A stretch of 64,000 nt of DNA from Malaya genurostris (Eukaryota > Arthropoda > Insecta > Diptera > Culicidae), in NCBI RefSeq assembly GCF_030247185.1, contig NC_080571.1:233323666-233387665 (forward strand), given 5' to 3'. This document shows positions 48,663 to 59,422 of this stretch, in pieces. Position 1 is the first letter of the stretch. Each line of letters opens with the position of its first letter. Below the pieces are notes generated by a model that had not been told where the DNA came from, searched no databases, and saw only the letters and a program-made list of their open reading frames with translations. A program made the translations under genes and the position numbers.

Positions 48663-49944
48663 CAAAAGATACAAAACCTGAGACAATTGTCCATTGAGCA
48701 GATAACTGCTTCAAAAAGGTTCTAGCTATTGGAAGGAATGCCATTATGAGGGTCTTTAAGGGTTCAGATATATTGAATGCTGAGAAAATCCATTCAACAA
48801 TTTCCGAAAACTTCAGTAATCCTGTTGGTGGCTGTGAAATGGAGCCCACTGGATTATTATCTTTTTCTGTACTAGATCCTGGATTGGTTTGTGAATTTGA
48901 CAAACCAGGAGGCACAGTCTTTGGTTTTGACTTTTTTTGTTTAACACGGGGATCTTTTTTTGAAGATGAAATTTTAGGTGTCTTTTTTGGTAATTTGGAG
49001 GAAGACTTCTTTCTCTTAACTGACCCTTGGGTAGTGATAAACGAATTACCTTCACTATTTTCGTCAGAGTCAGAGTCCTCTGGTTCTTCTAGATTTGAAA
49101 ACCCGTTTTCGGTTTCCAAAGGGGGGACATCAATGACCGTTTTAAGCATTTCTGCATATGTGCGCTTAGACCGTGCTTTTAAAGAAAGCTTAATTTTGTC
49201 TTTGTGCACTTTAAATGCAGTGCATACTGAAATATCATCATGAGGACTATTCCCACAATAAATACATTTTTCAATTTCCTTGTTGCAATCATTATCTTTA
49301 TGAGGCCCTTCACACTTAATACATTTTGGTTTATTACTACAGTAAGTAGCTGTGTGGCCGAATTTTTTGCAGTTCGTACAATTCATTACATTTGGAACAA
49401 AAAGCCGAACAGGGAGGCGAATTTTATCGACATAGACATGGGACGGCAACGCAGACCCGGCAAATGTCACTCGAAACGAGTCTGATGGGCGATAAACTTT
49501 TTTTTCCTCTTCATGAACTACTGAGTACAGTTGTTTGCACTCCAGTATTTTCACACCCTCAAGCATAGAGTTCTTGAAACGACCAACACCATGCTTGAGT
49601 AAATCATCTACCGAAAGACTCGCTTCGGTGACAACACCGTCAATTTCGACATCTTTGGAGGGTATGTAAACTTTATACTCTTTATTGAAATGTTCCGAAG
49701 AGACAATATCATTCGCGTGTTTCAAATTATTTACCACAACACGAATTTTATCGTTATTTACTTTTATGATCTCTTTGATTGAAGAGTATCGTGATGTCAA
49801 ACCTTTATTAATTTGTACAATGTTTAATGGCTTTGATATACGTCTAAAAAAGACTATCCAATGCCCAGAAGAGCTCTCCTGATATTTTTTCGTTCGTGGG
49901 GGTATCGGATTCATGCTAGGATTTACGTCCATGGATTCATCCAT
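48655..49944 (-). CDS. LINE ORF1, Gag-like RNA-binding protein
   Basis: 429 codons from ATG 49944, intact. Three zinc knuckles in a row: CTNCKKFGHTATYC, CIKCEGPHKDNDC and CIYCGNSPHDDISVC. A conserved N-terminal RNA-binding-like part precedes them (residues about 30-190). A Lys/Ser/Pro-rich, disordered tail follows with an acidic serine stretch (EEPEDSDSDENSEGNS). This chaperone-type protein coats element RNA in I-like LINEs (family knowledge). The longer frame to 49965 uses a TTG and is not the likely start. The duplication break at 49554 falls inside this gene, so the downstream copy keeps only its N-terminal part. Confidence 0.88.
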   Translation of the reverse strand: MDESMDVNPSMNPIPPRTKKYQESSSGHWIVFFRRISKPLNIVQINKGLTSRYSSIKEIIKVNNDKIRVVVNNLKHANDIVSSEHFNKEYKVYIPSKDVEIDGVVTEASLSVDDLLKHGVGRFKNSMLEGVKILECKQLYSVVHEEEKKVYRPSDSFRVTFAGSALPSHVYVDKIRLPVRLFVPNVMNCTNCKKFGHTATYCSNKPKCIKCEGPHKDNDCNKEIEKCIYCGNSPHDDISVCTAFKVHKDKIKLSLKARSKRTYAEMLKTVIDVPPLETENGFSNLEEPEDSDSDENSEGNSFITTQGSVKRKKSSSKLPKKTPKISSSKKDPRVKQKKSKPKTVPPGLSNSQTNPGSSTEKDNNPVGSISQPPTGLLKFSEIVEWIFSAFNISEPLKTLIMAFLPIARTFLKQLSAQWTIVSGFVSFDG

Positions 49945-50627
49945 TACATTAAAATTTTTAACCAAACTTTAAAATAAAATTTGAAACCAACACTACACAG
50001 TACTCAATCAAAAGGAAAAGAAAAAACTTCTACCTTGAAATTGTTGTCTATCTCCGTTGCACTGCCGTGTAGATCTTCGTTGCTCTAGATGTTCTTGTTG
50101 GCTGCTGATTGTTGGATGTGATGCTACTGCTACCTGACATCCAGCACCACTCGAATTCCGATTTACTTTCGTCTTCGCCAGCTGTAACCAGCGCAGGTCA
50201 CCGGTGTATACCTGCGTGTTGTATGGCAGTGGAAAGACCGAGTTGTCTTGTCTCCTTCTTCCTAGTGCTCCGCACCGATATGCTTCTGCACCGAAGTGCC
50301 TTCGCACCGGTGTGCCTTTGCACTCTCCTGCTTCTATGTGCCTTTGCACTCTTCCTCTTCGATGTGCCTTTGCACTCTCCTGCTCAGCACTTGTGGCTGT
50401 ATATTGTGGCCTGGGTAGAGCTTGGGAAACGCCTTTATTCCTTCACCAGCTTGGCCCAGCACTAGGGCTCTCTTATGCAGCACGACTATACGTTTTAACG
50501 GCTGCTGCCAACAGGTCTCTACCTGTAGTTCAACCGTTGTTGTATTTAACGCGTGTAAACCAACCAGCGTTATTAAACTGTACGCTTCTATACACAACCT
50601 TCTCGGTTGAACGGCTATTACTGATTG

Positions 50628-50641
50628 AGATCTTACTAGTT
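50628..50641. repeat. Target-site duplication, 5' side of LINE
   Basis: AGATCTTACTAGTT, identical to 44627-44640. It marks the exact 5' end of the retrotransposon at 50627. Confidence 0.88.
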
Positions 50642-51576
50642 GGCGACAATGACAAAGAAGATTAATTTGGTCCGAGAACCCTTAATCTGTTCATTCTCCT
50701 CTGTTTAGGTCCAAAGAAAATTAGCTGAGTGTCGGCGAGACCGTTATGCGTCGATTGAGGGAAAAACTCGAGTATTTCTTAGATACTCAGGCAAACAATT
50801 CAAATCTGTTAATTCATTTTCATTACTAAGGAAGTCATGCTCGAAAGCTTAATACTCTCAGAGAAATCAATGTAAGATACATCAAAGCAAAGCAAAGTCC
50901 TGGCATTACATTCCTTTAGGGGAATTTGGCCTTTCTGTTTAATTGCATGGTTAGTACTACGATTCTACTGACACTAATCATTCTTCCAGGTCGGGACTCA
51001 AACATACGAAAACTTGCTACCTCGCTACAAGACAGGTAGCATATTGGATACCGGTGGGATAGATTTATTATGTTGTATTTTTATAATTGTCTCAAAAAAA
51101 TAGAAAGTTTGTCTCTGTACATGGCATTTGCTCCTAAATTCTCAAAATAATTCACTCTCTTTCGTGAAAATGTTATTATGTGTTATTAACTTGATTATAG
51201 TTACAAACTTGCATAGAGCGAATTAACCTATTCCGCGAACTTACTTCCTTTCTCTTTATCCTTCCCTCTGAACGATGGAGATGAGAGCGGCCTATAATTT
51301 AGTAGTGAAAACTTCCTCGTTAAAATGTGCTCATCATGCCAAATAACTAAGGGAACGTGCCACTTCAGCCAATTAGTTCTGATTCTTCCAAAATGAATCC
51401 ATATCTTAATCAGAATTCTCTCCTGTTTTAAATTCTCATGATTAACATGATTCACTGTATTTTTCTGTTTAAAATTAATTTAATTGCTTTTTCCTGCGTT
51501 CTATCGGATAAACTGGGAATGAAAAAGGGTTTCTAATAATACAAACAATGTAATTTTTTAAGATGTTCCGGAGAAT
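50642..51576. other. No gene recognised
   Basis: Downstream flank of the LINE insertion and of family member 3. Short frames only. It is duplicated exactly at 58452-59386. Confidence 0.45.
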
Positions 51577-51612
51577 TTTATTTGAGGTTTTCGTACACTG
51601 TTGACTTACAAT

Positions 51613-52253
51613 TTATCCAAGCAGACCACCCAGTAGACCACCAACTAGACCAACAACAGAATTAAGTAATGAACCAACGATTCCGGTCACCGAGGAAGCC
51701 AGATTATTTACAACAGTCGTTGCCGCACTCAACTGGTTCAACAGATCCTGTGGAGCATTGGCCCCAGCTGCAAGTACTTGATTCGTAATGTTGCTCAGAT
51801 TAGATACGGCTCCCAATAGTTGGGAAGTTCCACTGTTCAGAGTGTTGGTAGCTGCTGAGGAAGCAGTGTTCAAACCGCTGATAGCCACTTTGTTCAAAAC
51901 TGATTGGGCATTCTGAAGGGCACCTTGGGCTCCGGATAGTACCGATGACAATAACGAGTTGACGGTACCACCAGCAGCCGAAGTCAAATTTGATAAAGTA
52001 GATGTGATTTGACCGATTATACCATTCAGTTGCGCGTTGATGGCTGATATCTGCGATGTTACAGCTCCCAACACGTTTCCTACGGTTGAGGTGACAGTTC
52101 CTAGTAAATTCTGTACAATGTCAAGTTGCGGAGCTGCATGTGCAACCTGAGAACATAATAAAGTTGTACTGAAAATGTTGAAGTGATAACAATTTGTTTC
52201 ACACTTACAGCAAGCAAGCATAAGCCAAATCCAATAATCAAATATGATTTCAT
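51613..52253 (-). CDS. Secreted low-complexity 192-aa protein, family member 3
   Basis: Exon 1 (52253-52209) encodes MKSYLIIGFGLCLLA. The intron (52147-52208, 62 bp) runs GTAAGT to TTCTCAG. Exon 2 (52146-51613) starts VAHAAPQLDIVQ. The mature protein differs from member 1 only at Ile for Thr in NKVAIS and Thr for Ala in SAATTVV, so the same 12-letter composition holds. AATAAA at 51582-51577. The gene lies about 1.0 kb from the LINE 5' end, within the tandem duplication, and is repeated without change at 59423-60063. Confidence 0.88.
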
Positions 52254-52290
52254 TTTTACAGGTTTTAGTTACTGAGCAACTCTCGATTAA

Positions 52291-52326
52291 AACTGATAGT
52301 TAGATAAAACTGTACTGATATTTATA
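52291..52326 (-). promoter_or_regulatory. Core promoter of family member 3
   Basis: TATAAAT (52326-52320) and TCAGTT (52296-52291), as in the other members. Confidence 0.75.
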
Positions 52327-52350
52327 TGATGATTCTCAATCAATTCCATG

Positions 52351-52383
52351 TTGACACAATTGCTGGAGCTGATATCCGAAAAT
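52351..52383 (-). promoter_or_regulatory. Conserved upstream motif, member 3
   Basis: TTGACACAATTG at 52351-52362, followed by ATATCCGAAAA. Here it lies only about 25 bp from TATA, against 65-66 bp in members 1 and 2, so about 40 bp is missing in between. Confidence 0.55.
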
Positions 52384-53206
52384 AAAATCCACTGAGTTTG
52401 CTTTACTCAAACATTTGTTCATTGCGTAGAATGTTTGGCGTTTTGAAATAACTGTTACACTCGATTTTACATTTACCAAGGTTAAGCAGTGCTGTTGATG
52501 TTGTGATGAGGGAGGTCTGTTTTCGTTAATAAACTCTTTTTTCATGCGGTTTATTGGCATGATGTTTTTATAAACAGATGTGAGCGGTTATTATTGATAG
52601 TATACTGGTGGGAACTGCCTCAATGGAAACGTACACATCATGTAACAATTTTTTTCTGTTCTGTTCTATTCTATTGTCTGGAAGTTTGATATGAAATATA
52701 TAATTATTTCAAAATGAATCCTTATTTTAATCAGAATTCTCTCTTATTTCAAACTTTGATAATTGAATTATTCTGTTTAAATAAATGTATTTTCTGTTCC
52801 CTACACATTGATGCATCGTGAAATGCTCTGACCACCTCTGAGAGATATCGAAATCTGATGAAATTGGACAGAGAAAGAGATTTAAAGGTGGGACTAGTTT
52901 CGAATGGCGATGGAAGTGAAAAGTCAAACCAATTTTGTTTAATGGATCCGATTTACTTATGCAATGTTTGTAATTTTTTCTAAGAAATCTCGATAAACAT
53001 TAGAAAAGGTCCTAAGTGCAAATGAAAATTTCTCTTTGTTCACTTTCTCTTTCAAATATTACGGCATACTCAAACAAATTCTTCAGTGCAGATCGAAAGT
53101 TGATGGTTTTAGTCATTGTTCTATGTAAAGTGTTAGAGAGAGAAAGTAAACAAAGAAAAAGTGTCATTTGCATTTGGGACTTTTTATACGGATCGTTTTC
53201 AAATAT
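52384..53206. other. Intergenic; no gene recognised
   Basis: Patchy similarity to the upstream DNA of members 1 and 2 persists to about 52560. The rest holds only short frames. Confidence 0.4.
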
Positions 53207-53830
53207 TTAAAACTGGTCTACGATGCCGTTCTATTTTTTGTATATTTGAAACACGAGTGAAACACTGATGGGGCTGCCAGTTTTTCTTGTTATAAAATCC
53301 AGATTTTAATTTTGTAACTGGCATAAATTATGCATCTAGAACTAGAACACTGCTGAATATGCCCTTAGGCTATATCCAATAGTGCATAATTTATGTCAGT
53401 TTTAAAATTTAAATCTAGAAATTATAACAATATAAACTGGCAGCCCCAGCAGCGTTTTATCTGCGTTTCAAATATAGAAAAAATAGAACGGCAGCGTATA
53501 CCAGTTTCAAATTAGACAGTAGAACTGTTCGAATAAATAAAACTAAAACGGCTTGCTGGAGATACGTTTGTTTCAGTTTCAGTTATATTTTAGACCACCC
53601 ATATGAATCTTGCAGCTGCTCTTAGAGCAAATTCAGCAGCTGCACGATCCATAGCAAGCCGCCTTTTTAGTTATTTATTCGAACAGTTCTACTGTCAAAT
53701 AAACTGGTATACGCTGCCATTATATAACGCTGCTGTGACAGCTAGTTTATTTTGTTTTAATTTCTAGACTTAAATTTTAAAACTGACATAAATCCTGCAT
53801 CTAGAACTAGAACGCTCCTGAACATGCCTT
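53207..53830. repeat. Nested palindromic region
   Basis: Three overlapping inverted structures. A: about 53207-53340 pairs with 53390-53515 (shared GATGGGGCTGCCAGTTT-like and GCCGTTCTATTTTTTGTA-like text). B: about 53505-53565 pairs with 53650-53715 (AAATAACTAAAAAGGCGGCTTGC-like arms, GAACAGTTCTACTGTC). C: a partial repeat of A at 53703-53830 (CTGGTATACGCTGCC, TGCATCTAGAACTAGAAC). Likely successive MITE insertions or rearrangements; it could fold into long hairpins. Repeated exactly at 61017-61640. Confidence 0.7.
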
Positions 53831-54886
53831 TAGGAAACTCATATAATATTGGGTTTGTTTAGTATAAATTATTATAACTACTAACTGTAAGCTACTGGTT
53901 GGTCAAATTGATGCTCCTGATATTTTTGCGTAAACCCAAATATGCTTTCACGGAAGCTATAATCGTGGAGCTTCCTGCGAGTGAATTTTCAACATTCCGA
54001 GTATGGTCAAAACGAACCGTTAAGGGTGATCTGCAATGTGTTTGATAGCGTGTATGATCATTTTGACTTCTCCATCTCTAGAGATACATTTAAAAGTGGG
54101 CTTGAGAGACTGACTTAGTTTATAAGTATTTTAAAGTGTGAATGAATTGTTTTCATATATGTGAATTTGTAAAGGTTTTAAAAGGTGTGAAAGTTTCACG
54201 TGCGCTTGGAACTTATTTTCAACCTGGATTTTCCTCACCTTCCTACCATTTTTATGCCAACAAAGATAATTTGATGGCATTTTCATAAAAATTTTGCCCA
54301 CAACACTCATCAAAACGTTTCTCAGGAATCGGACTTCAAATTAAGGCAAAAATTTATGTCTAAGATGAAAGATGAGGTGATTTTTAAAAACAATGAAATT
54401 ATTCGTGAATACAAATACGGTTTTAACTAGTTCCGATGAATGGAATTTGATTATCAGTACACACCCATAAAATAGAAATACTTGGTCTATAGGAGAGATA
54501 GAAAAGGTATATAATTCCTTAGGTATTTGAGATGAATGGTGGAGCTGAGTTAAATAGGGTTACCCCAATTGTTTATTTTATTTAGAATATCTGTTGTGTG
54601 TTGACCAATTAAACAGGCGCAATTTTAACGAAAACCTCGAATTGAATGTTTATATATCTCGAAAACGATTACTTCTAGAAAGGTCACTCAGAACAAACGT
54701 ATTGCGCTTGAGCTGTAAATTCATATTCGGATACTAAATTAACTTGACTTTTTATTAAAAAAAAATTGATGTTTTGCAATTACCTTTAAAATATTTTAGG
54801 TGAACTTCTTCACTTTTTAAAATACACTAATCGAATTTATATAAAACATAGGTTTTCGTAACTAGTTTTAAACAAACCCTTTTCAT
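53831..54886. other. No gene recognised
   Basis: Short unsupported frames; AT-rich. Confidence 0.4.
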
Positions 54887-56065
54887 CCACCTAGTGGTGT
54901 GATGATGCCTTTCTCGTGTGACTTGTATTCTCAGCAATATTACTGTGGTATTCTTGCAAAACTCTTCTCATTAAATAGAAAAAGGGAGGTTTGTTCGGGA
55001 TGGTATAGTCTAAAAATCAAGATAGTTTCGAGCCTAAATTGGAAGACTATCTTTTCAGGTTTTTCGCCGCATCGGTCTAAATAACGGTTTGGAAATTTAA
55101 ACACACTTCTCTCTGTAGTTCCGGAATACCTCCGATTTTGACCTTTCGTTTGTAAAATTCGGTTTTTATCACTATTTCCGGTTCGTAATGTCAGCAACTT
55201 ACCTGACTTATACATTGGAACAGATTTGAGTCAATTTAGAAGAATTGTTGCCTATTTCACATTGTCGCTCTATACGACAAAACCGGGATCCAAATTCAGG
55301 ATCTTTGTAAAGTACCGTAAGACCTTTCATTTGAATTTTTTTTAGTGAATTGATTCAGCAAAGTGAGTGAGATCCGTTTTAGAGGTTTCATAATATCACT
55401 ATATCTATACATTGGAATAGTTTGGAGTGCAATTTAGAAGAATTTTTCCCCTTGTTTACATCGTCACTCTATACGATGACTTGACATTTTAAACAATTAT
55501 AAAATTGTAATTCCGGAATCGTTGATCAGATCCAAACAAAATCCAGAAATTTTGTAAAGAACCGTAAGATCTTTCATTTGAATTTAAGTAAAAAAAATCA
55601 CCTCAGCAATCTCGGAGAAAAGTGAGAGTGTCCCGTTTTTAAAGTCTTTGATCACTATTTTCGGTACTTCTAGAACCGGATTCCGGGGACCGTTATATCC
55701 GATGTGATCTTGTGTGGTTGTCAATTTGTCAGACCTGTGAAATAGATGAATTTATTATTTTTGAGAAATCATCTCATCGTAACACATTCTTGTTTAAAAG
55801 TAACCTATTGAATATACAGTGTTTTTCACTCGTCACCCTGTAATTCCAGTAATTATTTCTGTCTTCGAGAGTGACAGTTGCTAGAGTGGCTTTTATTTGA
55901 TCCTAAGTTGATGAAAATCGATTCAGATATCTAGGAGAAAAGTGAGTGCATATTTTTGTCCCATACACACAGTTTGTCGTGCTGAAACGAAAGGTATATG
56001 ATACTCGAGCCTCTGGGTCTCAGTTAAAAAAATCGGGTTTCACGGTGCCTTTCTTCATGACAAAG
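54887..56065 (+). repeat. Repeat A copy bounded by CCACCTAGTGGTG
   Basis: The edge palindrome CCACCTAGTGGTG (54887-54899) is followed by GATGCCTTTCTC. Then come repeated CTGTAGTTCCGGAAT, AAGTGAGTGAGATCC and GGTACTTCTAGAACCGG blocks, ending in GGTATATGATACTCGAGCC and GGTTTCACGGTGCCTTTCTT. Same order of edges as 20305-21150. Confidence 0.6.
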
Positions 56066-57125
56066 GCGAAAAAGGCAAAAATTGAAGGTGCGGTTTTTTA
56101 AATTTTAATTTTTCGAATGATTGTCTAATTTTTGTAAAAACCTTAATTTTTCTTCGGTGTATTACTTTTTAGAGTGCTTAATTGTTTTTATACAACTTCC
56201 TTTTACACCCTGTCTTTGTTCTAGTAAAAAATTTCGAGCTACAACGATTTGAAGAAAGTGTATCTGCCCTTTAGAGAATCGAAGGCGAAGTATCATCACT
56301 TTGCTATCTATTTCAGGAATTGTTGAAAACAACAAAAAATATCGTAGTGCCGGCTGAATTCATTTATTTTTATTATATCCAAGTTATCCATTCCGTGTTT
56401 CCAAACCATCGTTGTTCGCTAAAATCATGTATCAAGAGCACGTTTTTTCAGCAAATACTAGGTAAATTTATTATTGACTTAATCACTGCGCCAAACAAAT
56501 AGGGCTTTTTTACCAACAGTCATTAGTATAGTCGCTGTGTTATTTTGATGACTTTCAATCACCAAATTGTGATAAAATCGAATACAGTATGTTAGCCTCG
56601 ACTCTAAGAAGAGATGTCGCAGAGAAAATAGTTGGAAAATTTTGCAATACTGCTGTTATAGTGACGCGAAAACTCAAAGCGATCGCAACTATTTTCATCT
56701 TATCCTTAAAATCAATCTATTAAAAAGAGACAGCATATCTCACTCTAACTAACGGGTTTCGTATATGAGATGTATACTTTTTTATTCGTGAACTTTTTTT
56801 TATTCATTAAAATTTTTTGTCGTGAATACGACTTACTTTACTATGGGGCGCCTTTTCAAAATTAGCCATATGGAAGAATGGGCAGAACTTAATCGCGAAT
56901 ATCTCGACTTGTATTAATGGTAGCAACATAATTCTTTCACCATTTCATCAAAAATATGATCAGGAATTCAGGATAATATTTTGAACAGTGTGCGATAACC
57001 ACAAACAACTCAAAAATTAAGTTTTCTTAAAATTTGAAAACAACGCGGAAAACTTTTTACTTTCGCTTGGGTTTTTCGCGCAAGGACGACGATTTTGAGA
57101 TAGTCAGGCACATATCTTCAACTGA
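56066..57125. other. No gene recognised
   Basis: No coding support. 56880-57120 is a low-divergence-looking segment leading into the promoter-like element at 57131, with no repeat ends found. Confidence 0.35.
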
Positions 57126-57130
57126 ATGCG

Positions 57131-57363
57131 TATAAAAGGGGAACCGTGGTCGAAAATCGATCATTTCTTTTCGTGCGTTCGATGGAAGCAGACGTCGTGG
57201 GAGTGGAATCATCAACCAGCAGCGACAGAGAATGCACCTTCTGCGTGGTTAATAAAAACCTCAAACGCTCAGGTCGCATCTCTCATTCGCTTGCTGGCCA
57301 TCGAGGCGCGAGGACCAGCCAGCAGCAGCAGCGGGAGTTCAACTTTCCACCAGCAGCGAGAAG
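57131..57363 (+). promoter_or_regulatory. Promoter-like segment cut by the duplication junction
   Basis: TATAAAAG (57131-57138) is followed about 30 bp later by TCATTTC (57162) and then a GC- and CAG-rich leader resembling an insect 5' UTR. The native downstream gene is not present, because after 57363 the sequence jumps into antisense LINE ORF1. It could be the front of a cellular gene or of another element. Confidence 0.4.
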
Positions 57364-58437
57364 CACCCTCAAGCATAGAGTTCTTGAAACGACCAACACC
57401 ATGCTTGAGTAAATCATCTACCGAAAGACTCGCTTCGGTGACAACACCGTCAATTTCGACATCTTTGGAGGGTATGTAAACTTTATACTCTTTATTGAAA
57501 TGTTCCGAAGAGACAATATCATTCGCGTGTTTCAAATTATTTACCACAACACGAATTTTATCGTTATTTACTTTTATGATCTCTTTGATTGAAGAGTATC
57601 GTGATGTCAAACCTTTATTAATTTGTACAATGTTTAATGGCTTTGATATACGTCTAAAAAAGACTATCCAATGCCCAGAAGAGCTCTCCTGATATTTTTT
57701 CGTTCGTGGGGGTATCGGATTCATGCTAGGATTTACGTCCATGGATTCATCCATTACATTAAAATTTTTAACCAAACTTTAAAATAAAATTTGAAACCAA
57801 CACTACACAGTACTCAATCAAAAGGAAAAGAAAAAACTTCTACCTTGAAATTGTTGTCTATCTCCGTTGCACTGCCGTGTAGATCTTCGTTGCTCTAGAT
57901 GTTCTTGTTGGCTGCTGATTGTTGGATGTGATGCTACTGCTACCTGACATCCAGCACCACTCGAATTCCGATTTACTTTCGTCTTCGCCAGCTGTAACCA
58001 GCGCAGGTCACCGGTGTATACCTGCGTGTTGTATGGCAGTGGAAAGACCGAGTTGTCTTGTCTCCTTCTTCCTAGTGCTCCGCACCGATATGCTTCTGCA
58101 CCGAAGTGCCTTCGCACCGGTGTGCCTTTGCACTCTCCTGCTTCTATGTGCCTTTGCACTCTTCCTCTTCGATGTGCCTTTGCACTCTCCTGCTCAGCAC
58201 TTGTGGCTGTATATTGTGGCCTGGGTAGAGCTTGGGAAACGCCTTTATTCCTTCACCAGCTTGGCCCAGCACTAGGGCTCTCTTATGCAGCACGACTATA
58301 CGTTTTAACGGCTGCTGCCAACAGGTCTCTACCTGTAGTTCAACCGTTGTTGTATTTAACGCGTGTAAACCAACCAGCGTTATTAAACTGTACGCTTCTA
58401 TACACAACCTTCTCGGTTGAACGGCTATTACTGATTG
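57364..58437 (-). mobile_element. LINE fragment, 5' part only
   Basis: Contains the 5' UTR and the first about 130 codons of ORF1 (ATG at 57754), followed by 14-bp flanking target sequence at 58438-58451. A piece with the 5' end but without the 3' end cannot come from ordinary target-primed insertion, which truncates the 5' side. It is explained by the tandem duplication. The open frame continues out of ORF1 into leader sequence (57269-57363), giving a chimeric tail. Confidence 0.88.
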
Positions 58438-58451
58438 AGATCTTACTAGTT

Positions 58452-59386
58452 GGCGACAATGACAAAGAAGATTAATTTGGTCCGAGAACCCTTAATCTGT
58501 TCATTCTCCTCTGTTTAGGTCCAAAGAAAATTAGCTGAGTGTCGGCGAGACCGTTATGCGTCGATTGAGGGAAAAACTCGAGTATTTCTTAGATACTCAG
58601 GCAAACAATTCAAATCTGTTAATTCATTTTCATTACTAAGGAAGTCATGCTCGAAAGCTTAATACTCTCAGAGAAATCAATGTAAGATACATCAAAGCAA
58701 AGCAAAGTCCTGGCATTACATTCCTTTAGGGGAATTTGGCCTTTCTGTTTAATTGCATGGTTAGTACTACGATTCTACTGACACTAATCATTCTTCCAGG
58801 TCGGGACTCAAACATACGAAAACTTGCTACCTCGCTACAAGACAGGTAGCATATTGGATACCGGTGGGATAGATTTATTATGTTGTATTTTTATAATTGT
58901 CTCAAAAAAATAGAAAGTTTGTCTCTGTACATGGCATTTGCTCCTAAATTCTCAAAATAATTCACTCTCTTTCGTGAAAATGTTATTATGTGTTATTAAC
59001 TTGATTATAGTTACAAACTTGCATAGAGCGAATTAACCTATTCCGCGAACTTACTTCCTTTCTCTTTATCCTTCCCTCTGAACGATGGAGATGAGAGCGG
59101 CCTATAATTTAGTAGTGAAAACTTCCTCGTTAAAATGTGCTCATCATGCCAAATAACTAAGGGAACGTGCCACTTCAGCCAATTAGTTCTGATTCTTCCA
59201 AAATGAATCCATATCTTAATCAGAATTCTCTCCTGTTTTAAATTCTCATGATTAACATGATTCACTGTATTTTTCTGTTTAAAATTAATTTAATTGCTTT
59301 TTCCTGCGTTCTATCGGATAAACTGGGAATGAAAAAGGGTTTCTAATAATACAAACAATGTAATTTTTTAAGATGTTCCGGAGAAT
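58452..59386. other. No gene; copy of 50642-51576
   Basis: Identical to the first copy as far as I can see; no coding support. Confidence 0.45.
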
Positions 59387-59422
59387 TTTATTTGAGGTTT
59401 TCGTACACTGTTGACTTACAAT

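Larger units (their letters stand above)
44641..50627 (-). mobile_element. I-type non-LTR retrotransposon (LINE), near full length
   Basis: Oriented 5' to 3' on the - strand: 5' UTR (50627-49945), ORF1 (49944-48655), ORF2 (48662 to 45031), 3' UTR (45030-44651) and poly-A (44650-44639 region), with AATAAA at 44665-44660. Flanked by a 14-bp target-site duplication, so this is one intact insertion of about 5.99 kb and not 5'-truncated. An endonuclease, RT and RNase H order, with CCHC knuckles in ORF1 and a C-terminal CxC...H...C motif, fits the I clade. ORF2 carries an internal deletion with frame shift, so the copy is not autonomous. A fragment of the same insertion is duplicated at 57364-58437. 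Confidence 0.92.
49554..57363. repeat. 7,810-bp tandem duplication, copy 1
   Basis: Begins inside LINE ORF1 and includes the LINE 5' UTR, the 5'-side target-site duplication, family member 3, the palindromic region, a repeat A copy and a promoter-like segment. Copy 2 starts directly after it with constant offset 7,810. Confidence 0.92.

Noticed and set aside
47227..49485. Plus-strand frames of 100-165 codons
   Set aside because: Antisense shadows of LINE ORF1 and ORF2, whose motifs are clear on the - strand.
50008..50665. Several overlapping open frames on both strands (for example 50204-50665 +, 50008-50349 -), repeated at 57818-58475
   Set aside because: They lie in the GC-richer LINE 5' UTR, bounded by the target-site duplication. 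No motif, and the strands mirror each other.
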